Shown piece by piece: positions 1 to 6,027 of a stretch of 8,471 nucleotides of DNA. The stretch is from Mesorhizobium amorphae. Its GTDB lineage: Bacteria; Pseudomonadota; Alphaproteobacteria; Rhizobiales; Rhizobiaceae. The notes under the pieces were generated by a model, which searched no databases, had not been told where the DNA came from, and saw only the letters and a program-made list of their open reading frames with translations. The DNA lies in NCBI GenBank assembly GCA_003240775.1, contig QFNI01000093.1, positions 1-8,471 of the forward strand, given 5' to 3'. The stretch's first letter is position 1, and every line of letters starts with the position of its first letter. Made by a program: the position numbers and the translations under genes.

Positions 1-362
1 AGCCTCTCCGCCTCCCTGGCCGTCGCCGACTGGAAGGGGTTGAGGTCCCCGGCCCGCCAGGGGGCGGCGAGGCGGCGAGTCGCCATCTCCTCGCCGCGTG
101 AGCCTGAGACGGAAAGCAGCCATTCCCGCGCCCGGCCGAGGAACGCTTCGACGCCGTGATCGGCGTCGCGAACGGCGCGGTCCGCCGCGGCGCGCACGCG
201 GGCCACGATCGGGTCCCCGCCCAGGCCGTGCCCGCAATGAACCGGCGTGGTCGCGGCGCGATACGCCATCTCGACGAGCGAGGGGGCGCCGAGAACCCAT
301 CTTTCCCAGCTTCTCAGCCTCTGCAGCCTTTCCGCCTCGTCCCGCTTCACGGTCGTCGCCAT
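1..362 (-). CDS. Unknown protein, C-terminus beyond left edge
   Basis: An open minus-strand frame starts at ATG (360-362) and runs without a stop to the window edge, giving at least 120 codons. A Shine-Dalgarno GAGGAG (complement of 371-376) lies 8 nt upstream of the ATG, and codons are strongly G/C-ended as in the neighbours, so I take it as a real gene. The protein begins MATTVKRDEAERLQRL and is rich in Arg, Ala and Glu, with a probable helical charged N-terminus followed by a Trp-containing stretch (SWERWVLGAP). A His-Cys-Gly-His cluster (VHCGHGLGGD, about residues 44-53) is present, but I see no known metal-site family. There is no signal peptide or membrane segment in the visible part. 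It follows the membrane-protein gene on the same strand after 109 nt and could share its transcript. I do not recognise the family. Confidence 0.7.
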   Translation of the reverse strand, partial: MATTVKRDEAERLQRLRSWERWVLGAPSLVEMAYRAATTPVHCGHGLGGDPIVARVRAAADRAVRDADHGVEAFLGRAREWLLSVSGSRGEEMATRRLAAPWRAGDLNPFQSATAREAER

Positions 363-471
363 CCCGGCCCCTCCTCGCCATTCGTCCTGATCGGACCCGA
401 AAGATAAGGGCCGGGGCCGAAAGGAGGAACGTCCCGGCGGGCTTGCGAATCGGCGCGGTCCGGCCAGCCCC
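363..471. other. Short intergenic gap, no clear signal
   Basis: This 109-nt gap separates two minus-strand genes. It holds the Shine-Dalgarno site of the downstream gene and a CTTATC element (complement of 403-408) about 40 nt before that start, which could be a weak -10. I find no convincing terminator: the GC-rich inverted pieces (CGGCCCC near 365 and GGGGCCG near 414) are far apart and lack a T run. Confidence 0.3.
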
Positions 472-1176
472 TCAGGCCGCCTGCGGGACCCCGGCCTTCT
501 GACCCGGGCGGACCCCGCCGATCATCTCGCGCGCCCCGCAATAGGCCCAGCCGCAGAGGAGGAGAAGCACGAGGGGCGCGGGGACGACGATGGCGACGAA
601 GGCGCACAACCCTCCCGCGAGGGCGTGAAGGCCGATCATGCCCGAGGCTTTCTTGGAGAGGCGTTTCGCCCCCTCCCACGGGAATCCGACCCCGACCAGG
701 GAGACGTAGAAGGGGGTGAACCCCGTCAGAAGCAGGGGCAGGGAGGCGGATCGGCTCCCGGAGACCAGGCTCTCCGCGGAGAACGCGGCCGCGGCCGCCG
801 GGGCCGCTTCGGGCCGCGTGAGCAGCAGCGAGATCGCGAGAAGCTTCAGGGAAAGGATGATCATCGTCGCGATCAGGTTCGCGTTGTCGACGATGACGAC
901 GCGGAGGCCGTCCGTGACGGAGAACGACGCGACGCGGCCGTCGGCCCGCAGCATGCGGCTGATCGCGAAAACGGCGATGACCAGCCAGACCGGGAAGAGC
1001 GCGATGTCGACGCCGATCCTCGCGGCGGCGGAGGCCGATTGCGCGACCGAGGCCGCGACGGTCGCGACCAGGAACGTGAGGATCGTCTCCGGGGCGCGCA
1101 GGATCATGACGCAGCCCTCGCGGAGCCACCTCACGGCCCATCCGGGCTCCGGCCTGAACACGTTCATCTCCGACAT
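472..1176 (-). CDS. Multi-pass inner-membrane protein, unknown function
   Basis: The product is 234 residues and strongly hydrophobic. The likely membrane segments are residues about 31-51, 56-75, 93-120, 146-165 and 185-214, the last perhaps two segments. A cytosolic-looking N-terminus (MSEMNVFRPEPGWAVRWLREG) precedes the first one, and there is no cleavable signal peptide. The segment at about residues 166-177 (PWEGAKRLSKKA) is an amphipathic, Lys/Arg-rich loop expected to face the cytoplasm. The C-terminal tail is short and basic. I see no transporter, channel or enzyme motif and no known family. ATG at 1176 is chosen as the first in-frame start; a weak GAAG sequence precedes it by about 5 nt. 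The next ATG (1167) has no better site. The gene is read away from the small gene at 1307, with a control region between them. A phage or plasmid envelope protein (for example exclusion or lysis-related) is possible, but this is speculation. Confidence 0.8.
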   Translation of the reverse strand: MSEMNVFRPEPGWAVRWLREGCVMILRAPETILTFLVATVAASVAQSASAAARIGVDIALFPVWLVIAVFAISRMLRADGRVASFSVTDGLRVVIVDNANLIATMIILSLKLLAISLLLTRPEAAPAAAAAFSAESLVSGSRSASLPLLLTGFTPFYVSLVGVGFPWEGAKRLSKKASGMIGLHALAGGLCAFVAIVVPAPLVLLLLCGWAYCGAREMIGGVRPGQKAGVPQAA

Positions 1177-1193
1177 CGCTCTTCACATTTCCC

Positions 1194-1238
1194 GATCATG
1201 CCGGACCTGATCATAAGGCAAAACCCCTTGTGAGGAAA
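1194..1238 (-). promoter_or_regulatory. Possible promoter/operator of the membrane-protein gene
   Basis: On the minus strand TATGAT (complement of 1210-1215, five of six matches to the -10 consensus) lies about 33 nt before the ATG at 1176. A poor -35, TTTCCT (complement of 1233-1238), is 17 nt further up. An imperfect 19-bp palindrome, GATCA-N9-TGATC (1194-1212, 7 of 9 positions paired), overlaps the -10, where a repressor could bind. This is a motif reading only; the -35 is weak. Confidence 0.3.
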
Positions 1239-1306
1239 GATCATCTTGAACCTCGGCGGAAAACGGTGGATGAATGCGGGACCGTAACGAGCAGAGGGAA
1301 TCCGCG

Positions 1307-1612
1307 GTGACGAGCGAGGAGATGGAGCTGGAGGCGCTGCGGATAACCGCCGACCTGGCGGCCGCCGGCGTCGGCAGCGAGACGGCGCGCACCCTGGACG
1401 GGGCGCTGCAGGTCGAGGACGACGGGGGGGGATGCCCGTGCTTCTACGTCCTGATCGAGCGGGACGGCAGCGCGAGCGGGGCCGTTCTGGACGGCCCGGA
1501 CCTGCGCGCCGGGATGGGTTTCGAGACGGGTGACGTCAGGACGTTCGGCCCCGGTCACCCGTTCTTCGCGGCTCTCGCCGATCAGCGGGCCGGGCCGGTC
1601 GCCGGCTCCTGA
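1307..1612 (+). CDS. Small unknown acidic protein
   Basis: The frame encodes about 101 residues from GTG 1307 or 112 from ATG 1274. I prefer GTG because GAGGG (1294-1298) sits 8 nt upstream, while the ATG has only a GGTGGA three nt away. Codons are mostly G/C-ended, supporting real coding. The N-terminal half is helical and acidic (TSEEMELEALRITADL). The middle carries a short Cys pair (CPCFYVLIERDG) that reads like a beta hairpin. There is no membrane segment or signal. No family is recognised. A run of eight G (1424-1431) inside the gene encodes Gly-Gly-Gly. The 3' end overlaps the convergent HD gene by 31 nt (1582-1612), so the two transcripts would form an antisense overlap. It is the only plus-strand gene in the left two thirds of the window. 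Confidence 0.65.
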   Translation: MTSEEMELEALRITADLAAAGVGSETARTLDGALQVEDDGGGCPCFYVLIERDGSASGAVLDGPDLRAGMGFETGDVRTFGPGHPFFAALADQRAGPVAGS

Positions 1613-2367
1613 CCGCGCATCTCCGCGAGATGCGCCTCGGCGTCCCGGACGGCCCGCGCCAGAAGCGGGTTCCTCGACACGTCGTTGGCGGGGTCCCGAG
1701 GCGGGACGTCGCGGACCAGACGCACGAAATCCTCGAGGAACTCGAGAGACGCCTCGGTCGGGTCGAGCATCCGCAAACGCACCCCGAGCGGCCTGGGCGC
1801 CCCGTCGATCCACGGAAGCTTGTCATGGCCGCGCGACGCGGAGAGGGCGGGCTCCCGGATCAGGGCCGAACGCTCGTCCGCACGGATCCGGACGTCGACC
1901 TCCTTGATCGCCACCTTGCTGATCACGACGCCGTCACGGGCCGGGATGAACGCGTTGATGACCGCCGACTGCGTCACCTTCTCGATCGGGTCCCAGTAGG
2001 GCCGCATCACGTTCTTGATCGGGGTCGCGATGTCGGGGAGGACGAACTCCGGGGCGTCGTGCAGCAGGACCTCGAGAAGGTCCTCCAGCGCCGCCTCCCG
2101 CATCCCGTTGACGCGCACGTGCTCCGCCATGAGGCAGGAGTGCTCCGCCACGGAGTAGAACCCTACGGAAGGGTCGAACTGCCCGGAGTAACGGGAACGG
2201 CGCCCGAGCCCGTAGGCCACCGCGACGATGTCCACGTCACGGGGGTCCGGGTCGGCGAAGAACCATACGCCGCCCGTCGCGGTCGCTACCCAGCTGCCCG
2301 GCGTGTCGCGAGCGAGCTCGACGCGCTCAGCGCGCCACGCGTCGACGGAAACGTCATCCCTGCTCAT
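1582..2367 (-). CDS. HD-domain phosphohydrolase, phage YfbR-like nucleotidase
   Basis: The product is 261 residues from ATG 2367 (AGAGG 8 nt upstream), or 264 from GTG 2376. It carries the HD metal-binding set. Numbered from the GTG start, these are His79 in YSVAEHSCLMAEH, His106-Asp107 in LLHDAPE, and Asp161 in KEVDVRIRADE. The segment after the HD pair (FVLPDIATPIK) matches the D-x-x-x-P-I/L-K pattern of phage and YfbR-type HD proteins. Characterised members of that broad family are 5'-deoxynucleotidases that hydrolyse dNMPs to deoxynucleosides in the cytoplasm, adjusting the nucleotide pool. The substrate here is inferred. The N-terminal 70 residues (with GGVWFFADPDP) look like the small beta region often present before the HD core in phage homologues. 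The C-terminal tail of about 45 residues is charged and probably flexible. It is transcribed alone: a terminator-like hairpin lies upstream, and a 15-nt motif shared with the second helicase lies 35-45 nt before its start. Confidence 0.88.
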   Translation of the reverse strand: MSRDDVSVDAWRAERVELARDTPGSWVATATGGVWFFADPDPRDVDIVAVAYGLGRRSRYSGQFDPSVGFYSVAEHSCLMAEHVRVNGMREAALEDLLEVLLHDAPEFVLPDIATPIKNVMRPYWDPIEKVTQSAVINAFIPARDGVVISKVAIKEVDVRIRADERSALIREPALSASRGHDKLPWIDGAPRPLGVRLRMLDPTEASLEFLEDFVRLVRDVPPRDPANDVSRNPLLARAVRDAEAHLAEMRGQEPATGPAR

Positions 2368-2411
2368 TCGGCTCACCTCTCGCTCCGGGCCATGCCCTCA
2401 TGTAAGCGAGA

Positions 2412-2426
2412 CGGAAGAAAGACGCA
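2412..2426 (-). promoter_or_regulatory. 15-nt shared motif, copy 1 (upstream of HD gene)
   Basis: On the minus strand this reads TGCGTCTTTCTTCCG, 44 nt before ATG 2367 (35 nt before GTG 2376). It matches 14 of 15 bases of TGCGTCTTTCCTCCG at 5976-5990, which lies in the same orientation 37 nt before the second helicase. A CTTACAT element follows 7 nt downstream and could be a weak -10. It may be a phage-type promoter element or an activator/repressor site; I cannot tell which. Confidence 0.4.
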
Positions 2427-2442
2427 TCCGCCAAAACGGTAA

Positions 2443-2473
2443 GGGCGCGCGCCGGGGATGACGGCGCGCGCCC
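2443..2473 (-). terminator. GC-rich hairpin, likely terminator of helicase-recombinase operon
   Basis: GGGCGCGCGCCG (2443-2454) and CGGCGCGCGCCC (2462-2473) form a perfect 12-bp stem around a 7-nt loop. It lies 20 nt past the stop of the unknown gene ending at 2494. Read on the minus strand the stem is followed by TTACCGTTTT, a weak, interrupted T run, so intrinsic termination in this direction is likely but may be inefficient. No T run exists on the plus side. It insulates the operon from the HD gene. Confidence 0.65.
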
Positions 2474-2493
2474 GCGTCCCGATCCGGAGGGGG

Positions 2494-2907
2494 TCAGCTC
2501 CAGCCGGAGAGCGGGGAGGATTCCGGCTCCTCGGGACGGAACACGCCGGCCGCCCGGAACATGCTGATCACGTCGCCGCGGCGAGCGCCCAGGACCTCGA
2601 ACATCGTGCCGGGAACCGCGCGCTCCTCGGAATCCTCGATCGGGACGATCAGGCGCTCGCCCGCGTCCGAATCGATGATCACCCGGGACACGGTCGACTC
2701 GTGAACGACGCCGCGCGCCGCGACGATCCGGTCAAGGAGGCTCGAAACCCGGAACCGCTCGCTCTCGTCGAGGATCCGGCGGAACGACTCCAGACCCATC
2801 TCGGTCGCCGAGACGGCCATGCGCTCCCCGTCCTCGCGGACGATCGTCGCCAGGAGATCGCCCTCCCTGACCCGAACGGTTCGCGGGTCCATCACGCAGA
2901 ATTCCAT
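2494..2907 (-). CDS. Unknown 137-residue protein, last gene of recombinase operon
   Basis: ATG 2907 has a strong Shine-Dalgarno (GGAGAGG, complement of 2914-2920) 7 nt upstream and lies 33 nt after the recombinase stop on the same strand, so it is probably the third gene of that operon. The protein is acidic and soluble. It alternates short beta-like segments (TVRVREGDLLATIV; STVSRVIIDSD; ERLIVPIED) with a helix at about residues 39-65 (LESFRRILDESERFRVSSLL). It has no membrane segment, signal, Cys cluster or nucleotide-binding loop. The final 15 residues (RPEEPESSPLSGWS) look disordered. I do not recognise a family. Its place beside a recombinase would fit an accessory or directionality factor, but its length and lack of a helix-turn-helix do not support that specifically, so function is left open. 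Confidence 0.75.
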   Translation of the reverse strand: MEFCVMDPRTVRVREGDLLATIVREDGERMAVSATEMGLESFRRILDESERFRVSSLLDRIVAARGVVHESTVSRVIIDSDAGERLIVPIEDSEERAVPGTMFEVLGARRGDVISMFRAAGVFRPEEPESSPLSGWS

Positions 2908-2940
2908 GTCCGTCCTCTCCTTTACGGTTTGAAGAAACGC

Positions 2941-4347
2941 TTATCCCGGCGTCGCGTAACGGTCAAGAACCGAATCCTCGGGCGCCGCGTCAGCGGGCGC
3001 GTCCGGCCCCGAGCGGACGGTTTCCGCGGGTGTCGGCTCCGCGGAGGGGGGCGCATGTCCCGTTTCCGGCACCCTCAGTTCCCGCTCGAGCGCCAGGGAG
3101 GAGGCGGGGTCGTCCCAGAAGGACCGGATCGCCTCCGCACGAACCGGATCCGGGGCCGGCACCCACCCTCCGGAACGGCGCGGCTGCCGCGCCCCGTATC
3201 CCATCCAGGTCTTTCGCGCCGTGTGCCCGGTGAGCGCGGCCGCCTCGTGGTCGTCCATGCGCGAACGCAGCCGGTTAGCGAAGCTGTGCCGCATCGTGTA
3301 GAGGGTGATCCCCTGCGGGATGTCCTCGTAGCCCGAGGCGATGCGCCGCATGTGCGCCTGGGCGAACGCGGTCAGCCGCTTCCGGTCCGCGTCATCCGAG
3401 GGGCCGAGGCGGAGCGCGGAGGCGAGAACGATCAGCGCCGCGTCTCCGGGCGGGGCCCCCTCCAGGACCTGGATCCGGTAAGGGACCTTCAGGTGCGGGT
3501 TGGCGGAGGTCTGCTTGGCGGAACGGATCAGCAGGAGCGACGGCGCCCCGGTCGCCTCCCGCGACGCGTCCATGATCCGCCCCGGGCCGAGCCCGGTCCG
3601 GGACATCGCCTCCTCGGCCGTTTCGGTGAGCCCGGCGATCACCGCCATCGGCGGCTCGCGGCGGAAGATGTCGGCCCGGAACGCGTCGATCATCGCGTCG
3701 GTGCGCGGCGTCATCACGGTCATCGACCACAGCTCGACGGGGCGCGCGCCCGTGAGCCACAGCGCGCCCAGGATGACGCGCACAAGCCCGGGGCCGGCGG
3801 TTCCGTCCCGGACCCAGTCGCGCACGGCGGCTTCGGGGTCGTGGTGTGACAGGTCCATCATGATCCGGCGGTAATCCCGCCAGCGGAGCCCCTGCGCGCC
3901 CTTGTTCACGCGCCGCGTCGCCTCGTCGAAGCGGACGCCGCCGATCCGGCGAAGCGCCTCCTCGTCGCTGAGCGATTCCGATTCGCGCGACGTGGCGCGA
4001 AACGCTTCCAGGGCCTGGGCGGCGAACGCGCCGAAACCGTCCTGGGGCGTGGCGAGCATGACCGACAGGCGCGCCAGCGCGTCCCCCCGGACCGAGCCCA
4101 TCCACGGATAGGTCCGGGAAACCTCGTCACGATGCGGGTCAGGCCGCCCGTCGACGAGGGAGGCGACGAAGGAGCGCGAGGCCGACAGCTCGCTCGAGAT
4201 GGTCGACCGGGCCAGATAGCCGGAACGGGCCGAGATCAGCGACGGGATCATGACCGGCGACGGCCGCTCCCCCGTCATGGCGCATCGCTCCTCGACGACG
4301 CGCCCGAGCCGGAGGAGGACGGGGACGGAGCTCTGGCGGACGCTCAC
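2941..4347 (-). CDS. Tyrosine recombinase, possibly telomere-resolvase-like
   Basis: The product is 468 residues from GTG 4347, which overlaps the upstream helicase stop as GTGA. An alternative ATG at 4278 (445 residues) has a GAGGAG 9 nt upstream. The C-terminal catalytic domain shows box I LTGARPVEL with Arg202, a Lys (probably Lys278 in SAKQTSANPHLKVPYRI), box II YTMRHSFANRL with Arg353, GH at 374-375, and the likely nucleophile Tyr384 in WMGYG, nine residues after His375. Such enzymes cut and rejoin DNA through a 3'-phosphotyrosine for integration, resolution or telomere formation. Oddities: the usual box II His is Tyr350, and about 75 residues separate Arg202 from Lys278, some 40-50 more than usual. 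The N-terminal 150 residues do not show a clear SAM-like core-binding domain, and the last 60 are Pro/Ala-rich and probably disordered. Telomere resolvases such as ResT carry Tyr at the same box II place, but so do some ordinary proteobacterial integrases. The recombinase call is firm; the subtype is not. Confidence 0.88.
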   Translation of the reverse strand: MSVRQSSVPVLLRLGRVVEERCAMTGERPSPVMIPSLISARSGYLARSTISSELSASRSFVASLVDGRPDPHRDEVSRTYPWMGSVRGDALARLSVMLATPQDGFGAFAAQALEAFRATSRESESLSDEEALRRIGGVRFDEATRRVNKGAQGLRWRDYRRIMMDLSHHDPEAAVRDWVRDGTAGPGLVRVILGALWLTGARPVELWSMTVMTPRTDAMIDAFRADIFRREPPMAVIAGLTETAEEAMSRTGLGPGRIMDASREATGAPSLLLIRSAKQTSANPHLKVPYRIQVLEGAPPGDAALIVLASALRLGPSDDADRKRLTAFAQAHMRRIASGYEDIPQGITLYTMRHSFANRLRSRMDDHEAAALTGHTARKTWMGYGARQPRRSGGWVPAPDPVRAEAIRSFWDDPASSLALERELRVPETGHAPPSAEPTPAETVRSGPDAPADAAPEDSVLDRYATPG

Positions 4348-5912
4348 GACCGGCCCGGCCCGTCGCCTTCAGGCGCGTCGGGGGTTTCGGGTTCCGGATC
4401 CTCCATCGAGGCGAACATCCGGTCCAGCCCGGAAAGCATCGCCTCGGCGCGCGTCACGGCGACGTAGAGCACGTTGAACGCCTCGCGAGCGACGGCGTGC
4501 CGGGCGGGGGACTCCTCCTCGGAGCTGAACCACCGTTCGCGCATGGCGGCGATGTCGTTGTTCTGGAAGTCCTCGCCCAGGCGCACGGCCGGGAACTCCA
4601 TCCCCTTCGCCCGGTGCGCCGTCATGACGGCGGTCGGGCACGACTTCGCGTCACGGCCGGACATGATCACCTCGGTCACCCGGGACGACCGGTCGCTCTC
4701 GATGATGTCCCGGACCCGGGAGACCGGGCCGCCGCCGAGATCCGCCTCGGCGCAGAGATCCTCCCACGAGTCGAACACCGAGATCTCCTGGTGGCGAACC
4801 TTCGCGACGTCGCCGGCGTAGAGCGCCTCGGCGCTGGCGACCAGCTCGAGAAGATCGCCCGCGTTGTCGATGGAGAACGGCTTGCCGCGGTCCGCCAGAC
4901 GGGTCGCCTCGTGCAGGACGCCCATGTTGCTGCGGCACAGGACGGCGATGGAGGGCGTGCGCCCCGGCGCCACGAGGCCGTTGCCGGCCCCCTTCAGGCG
5001 CTGCTCCGGGCCGCCGTCGGGCCGGGCCTCCAGGACCCGCCTCGCCTGGGCCGCGATGTCCTCCCCGAAACGGAACGATTCGGTGAGGTGAAGCACCGGC
5101 CCGCTCACCTGATCCAGCGCGTTCACGGCGCCGCGCCAGGAGTAGATCTGCTGGTAGCCGTCCCCCACGTAGACGGTCGTCAGGCCCGTCTTGCGAAGGA
5201 TCGCCATCTGAACCGGGTTGGAATCCTGCCCCTCGTCCACGAGCGCGTAATCGAAGCCGGCGAAGGCCTGGCGGCGGACCGATTCGTTGAGATCCATCAT
5301 CTTGAGGTAGACGTCATGGGACATCTTCCCGTCGTCGACGAGGCTCCGGAAGTAAAGCCCCGCGATCGCGACCAGGTCCGGCGTCAGCTGCTCGATGATC
5401 TGCTCGACCTTCGCGCGGCGCTGCTCGTCCGCGATCATCTCCGGCTCGCCGAGGGAATCGACGAGCGCCATGCGCGCGTGCGATTCGTTGACCTCCTCCG
5501 CGTCGGAGTTGCAGAAGTGGCGCATCGTCCGGGCCGCGGCGGAGGCGAACCGGTAATCGCCCCAGCCGTGGATGCGCGGCATGACGAACCGGTTCATGAT
5601 CCCCGACCGCTTGAGGTCGGGCGCCCCGGCCATGTGCGGGGAGACGCCGCGCTCGCCCACCACGGACCAGCCCAGGGAGTGGAACGTCGACGGCCGGCAG
5701 CGCGTGCCGCGGAACTTCACGCGCGCCTCGTCGGCGTTCGACTTGTTGAAGGTCAGGTAGACGCCGCGTCCGCGCATGACCGGGGCGAGGCCGAGCAGCG
5801 TGGTGGTCTTGCCGGCCCCGGCGAAGGCGCGGACCGCCATGTTGTCTCCGCGACGAAGACGCGGCCCCGCCTCGATGACCGCGCGCTGCTCGTCCGTGTA
5901 TCCCCGTCCCAT
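4344..5912 (-). CDS. SF1 DNA helicase, FBH1/UvrD-like
   Basis: ATP-driven single-strand DNA translocase/helicase of superfamily 1A. From ATG 5912 it has 522 residues; a TTG at 5927 would add five, but GGGGA fits the ATG better. Motifs, numbered from the TTG, run in order: Q motif YTDEQR (10-15), Walker A AFAGAGKTTT with Lys40, Ia TFNKSNADEA (59-68), Ic TFHSLGW (81-87), Walker B VDEGQD (230-235), III VGDGYQQIYSWRG (254-266), IV LTESFRF (281-287), V TAHRAKGMEF (436-445), VI VLYVAVTRA (486-494). All ATPase residues are present. The short form without large 1B/2B insertions, with the TFH motif and Q-Q-I-Y-x-W-R-G, is closer to FBH1-type than to full PcrA/Rep. The C-terminal 20 residues are Pro/Glu/Asp-rich. 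It is the first gene of a minus-strand operon, overlapping the recombinase by 4 nt, which suggests coupled synthesis. It is divergent from a second, dissimilar helicase. Confidence 0.93.
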   Translation of the reverse strand: MGRGYTDEQRAVIEAGPRLRRGDNMAVRAFAGAGKTTTLLGLAPVMRGRGVYLTFNKSNADEARVKFRGTRCRPSTFHSLGWSVVGERGVSPHMAGAPDLKRSGIMNRFVMPRIHGWGDYRFASAAARTMRHFCNSDAEEVNESHARMALVDSLGEPEMIADEQRRAKVEQIIEQLTPDLVAIAGLYFRSLVDDGKMSHDVYLKMMDLNESVRRQAFAGFDYALVDEGQDSNPVQMAILRKTGLTTVYVGDGYQQIYSWRGAVNALDQVSGPVLHLTESFRFGEDIAAQARRVLEARPDGGPEQRLKGAGNGLVAPGRTPSIAVLCRSNMGVLHEATRLADRGKPFSIDNAGDLLELVASAEALYAGDVAKVRHQEISVFDSWEDLCAEADLGGGPVSRVRDIIESDRSSRVTEVIMSGRDAKSCPTAVMTAHRAKGMEFPAVRLGEDFQNNDIAAMRERWFSSEEESPARHAVAREAFNVLYVAVTRAEAMLSGLDRMFASMEDPEPETPDAPEGDGPGRS

Positions 5913-6027
5913 CCGATTCCCCGTCAAACCTTGCGCCGGAGATTATCCCGAGGCCAGGAAGATAACCAGCCAGATTGCGTCTTTCCTCCGGACGTGGTTC
6001 TCCTTTCTTGACCATGGAGGACCTGAC
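5913..6027. promoter_or_regulatory. Divergent control region between the two helicases
   Basis: This 115-bp region must contain signals for both the minus-strand helicase operon and the plus-strand helicase. It includes the 15-nt shared motif (5976-5990), a GATAAT -10-like element on the minus strand (complement of 5942-5947) with no good -35, and an imperfect inverted repeat GATTATC-N13-GATAACC (5941-5967, 6 of 7 arm positions paired). No consensus sigma-70 promoter is evident in either direction, so a phage-type or activated promoter is possible. Confidence 0.45.
5976..5990 (+). promoter_or_regulatory. 15-nt shared motif, copy 2 (upstream of second helicase)
   Basis: TGCGTCTTTCCTCCG lies 37 nt before the GTG start at 6028. 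It is identical at 14 of 15 positions to the copy upstream of the HD gene, in the same orientation and at a similar distance from the start. It lies in the divergent helicase control region and could act on either side. Confidence 0.4.

Noticed and set aside
347..1186. 279-codon minus-strand frame overlapping the membrane-protein gene
   Set aside because: It is in a different frame, Arg/Pro-rich and without membrane segments, whereas the 472-1176 frame gives clear hydrophobic helices.
1630..2442. 270-codon plus-strand open frame opposite the HD gene
   Set aside because: The HD gene has its metal-binding residues on the other strand; this frame is its complement and has no recognisable features.
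2443..2473. Hairpin as a telomere-resolution site
   Set aside because: Known resolution sites are long palindromes, while this one has a 7-nt asymmetric loop and sits at an operon end, so a terminator fits better.
2458..3849. 463-codon plus-strand open frame
   Set aside because: It is antisense to the unknown operon gene and the recombinase, starts inside the terminator hairpin, and shows no domain.
4497..6011. 504-codon plus-strand open frame
   Set aside because: It is antisense to the first helicase, with shadow-type composition (His, Arg, Val, Asp) and no motif.
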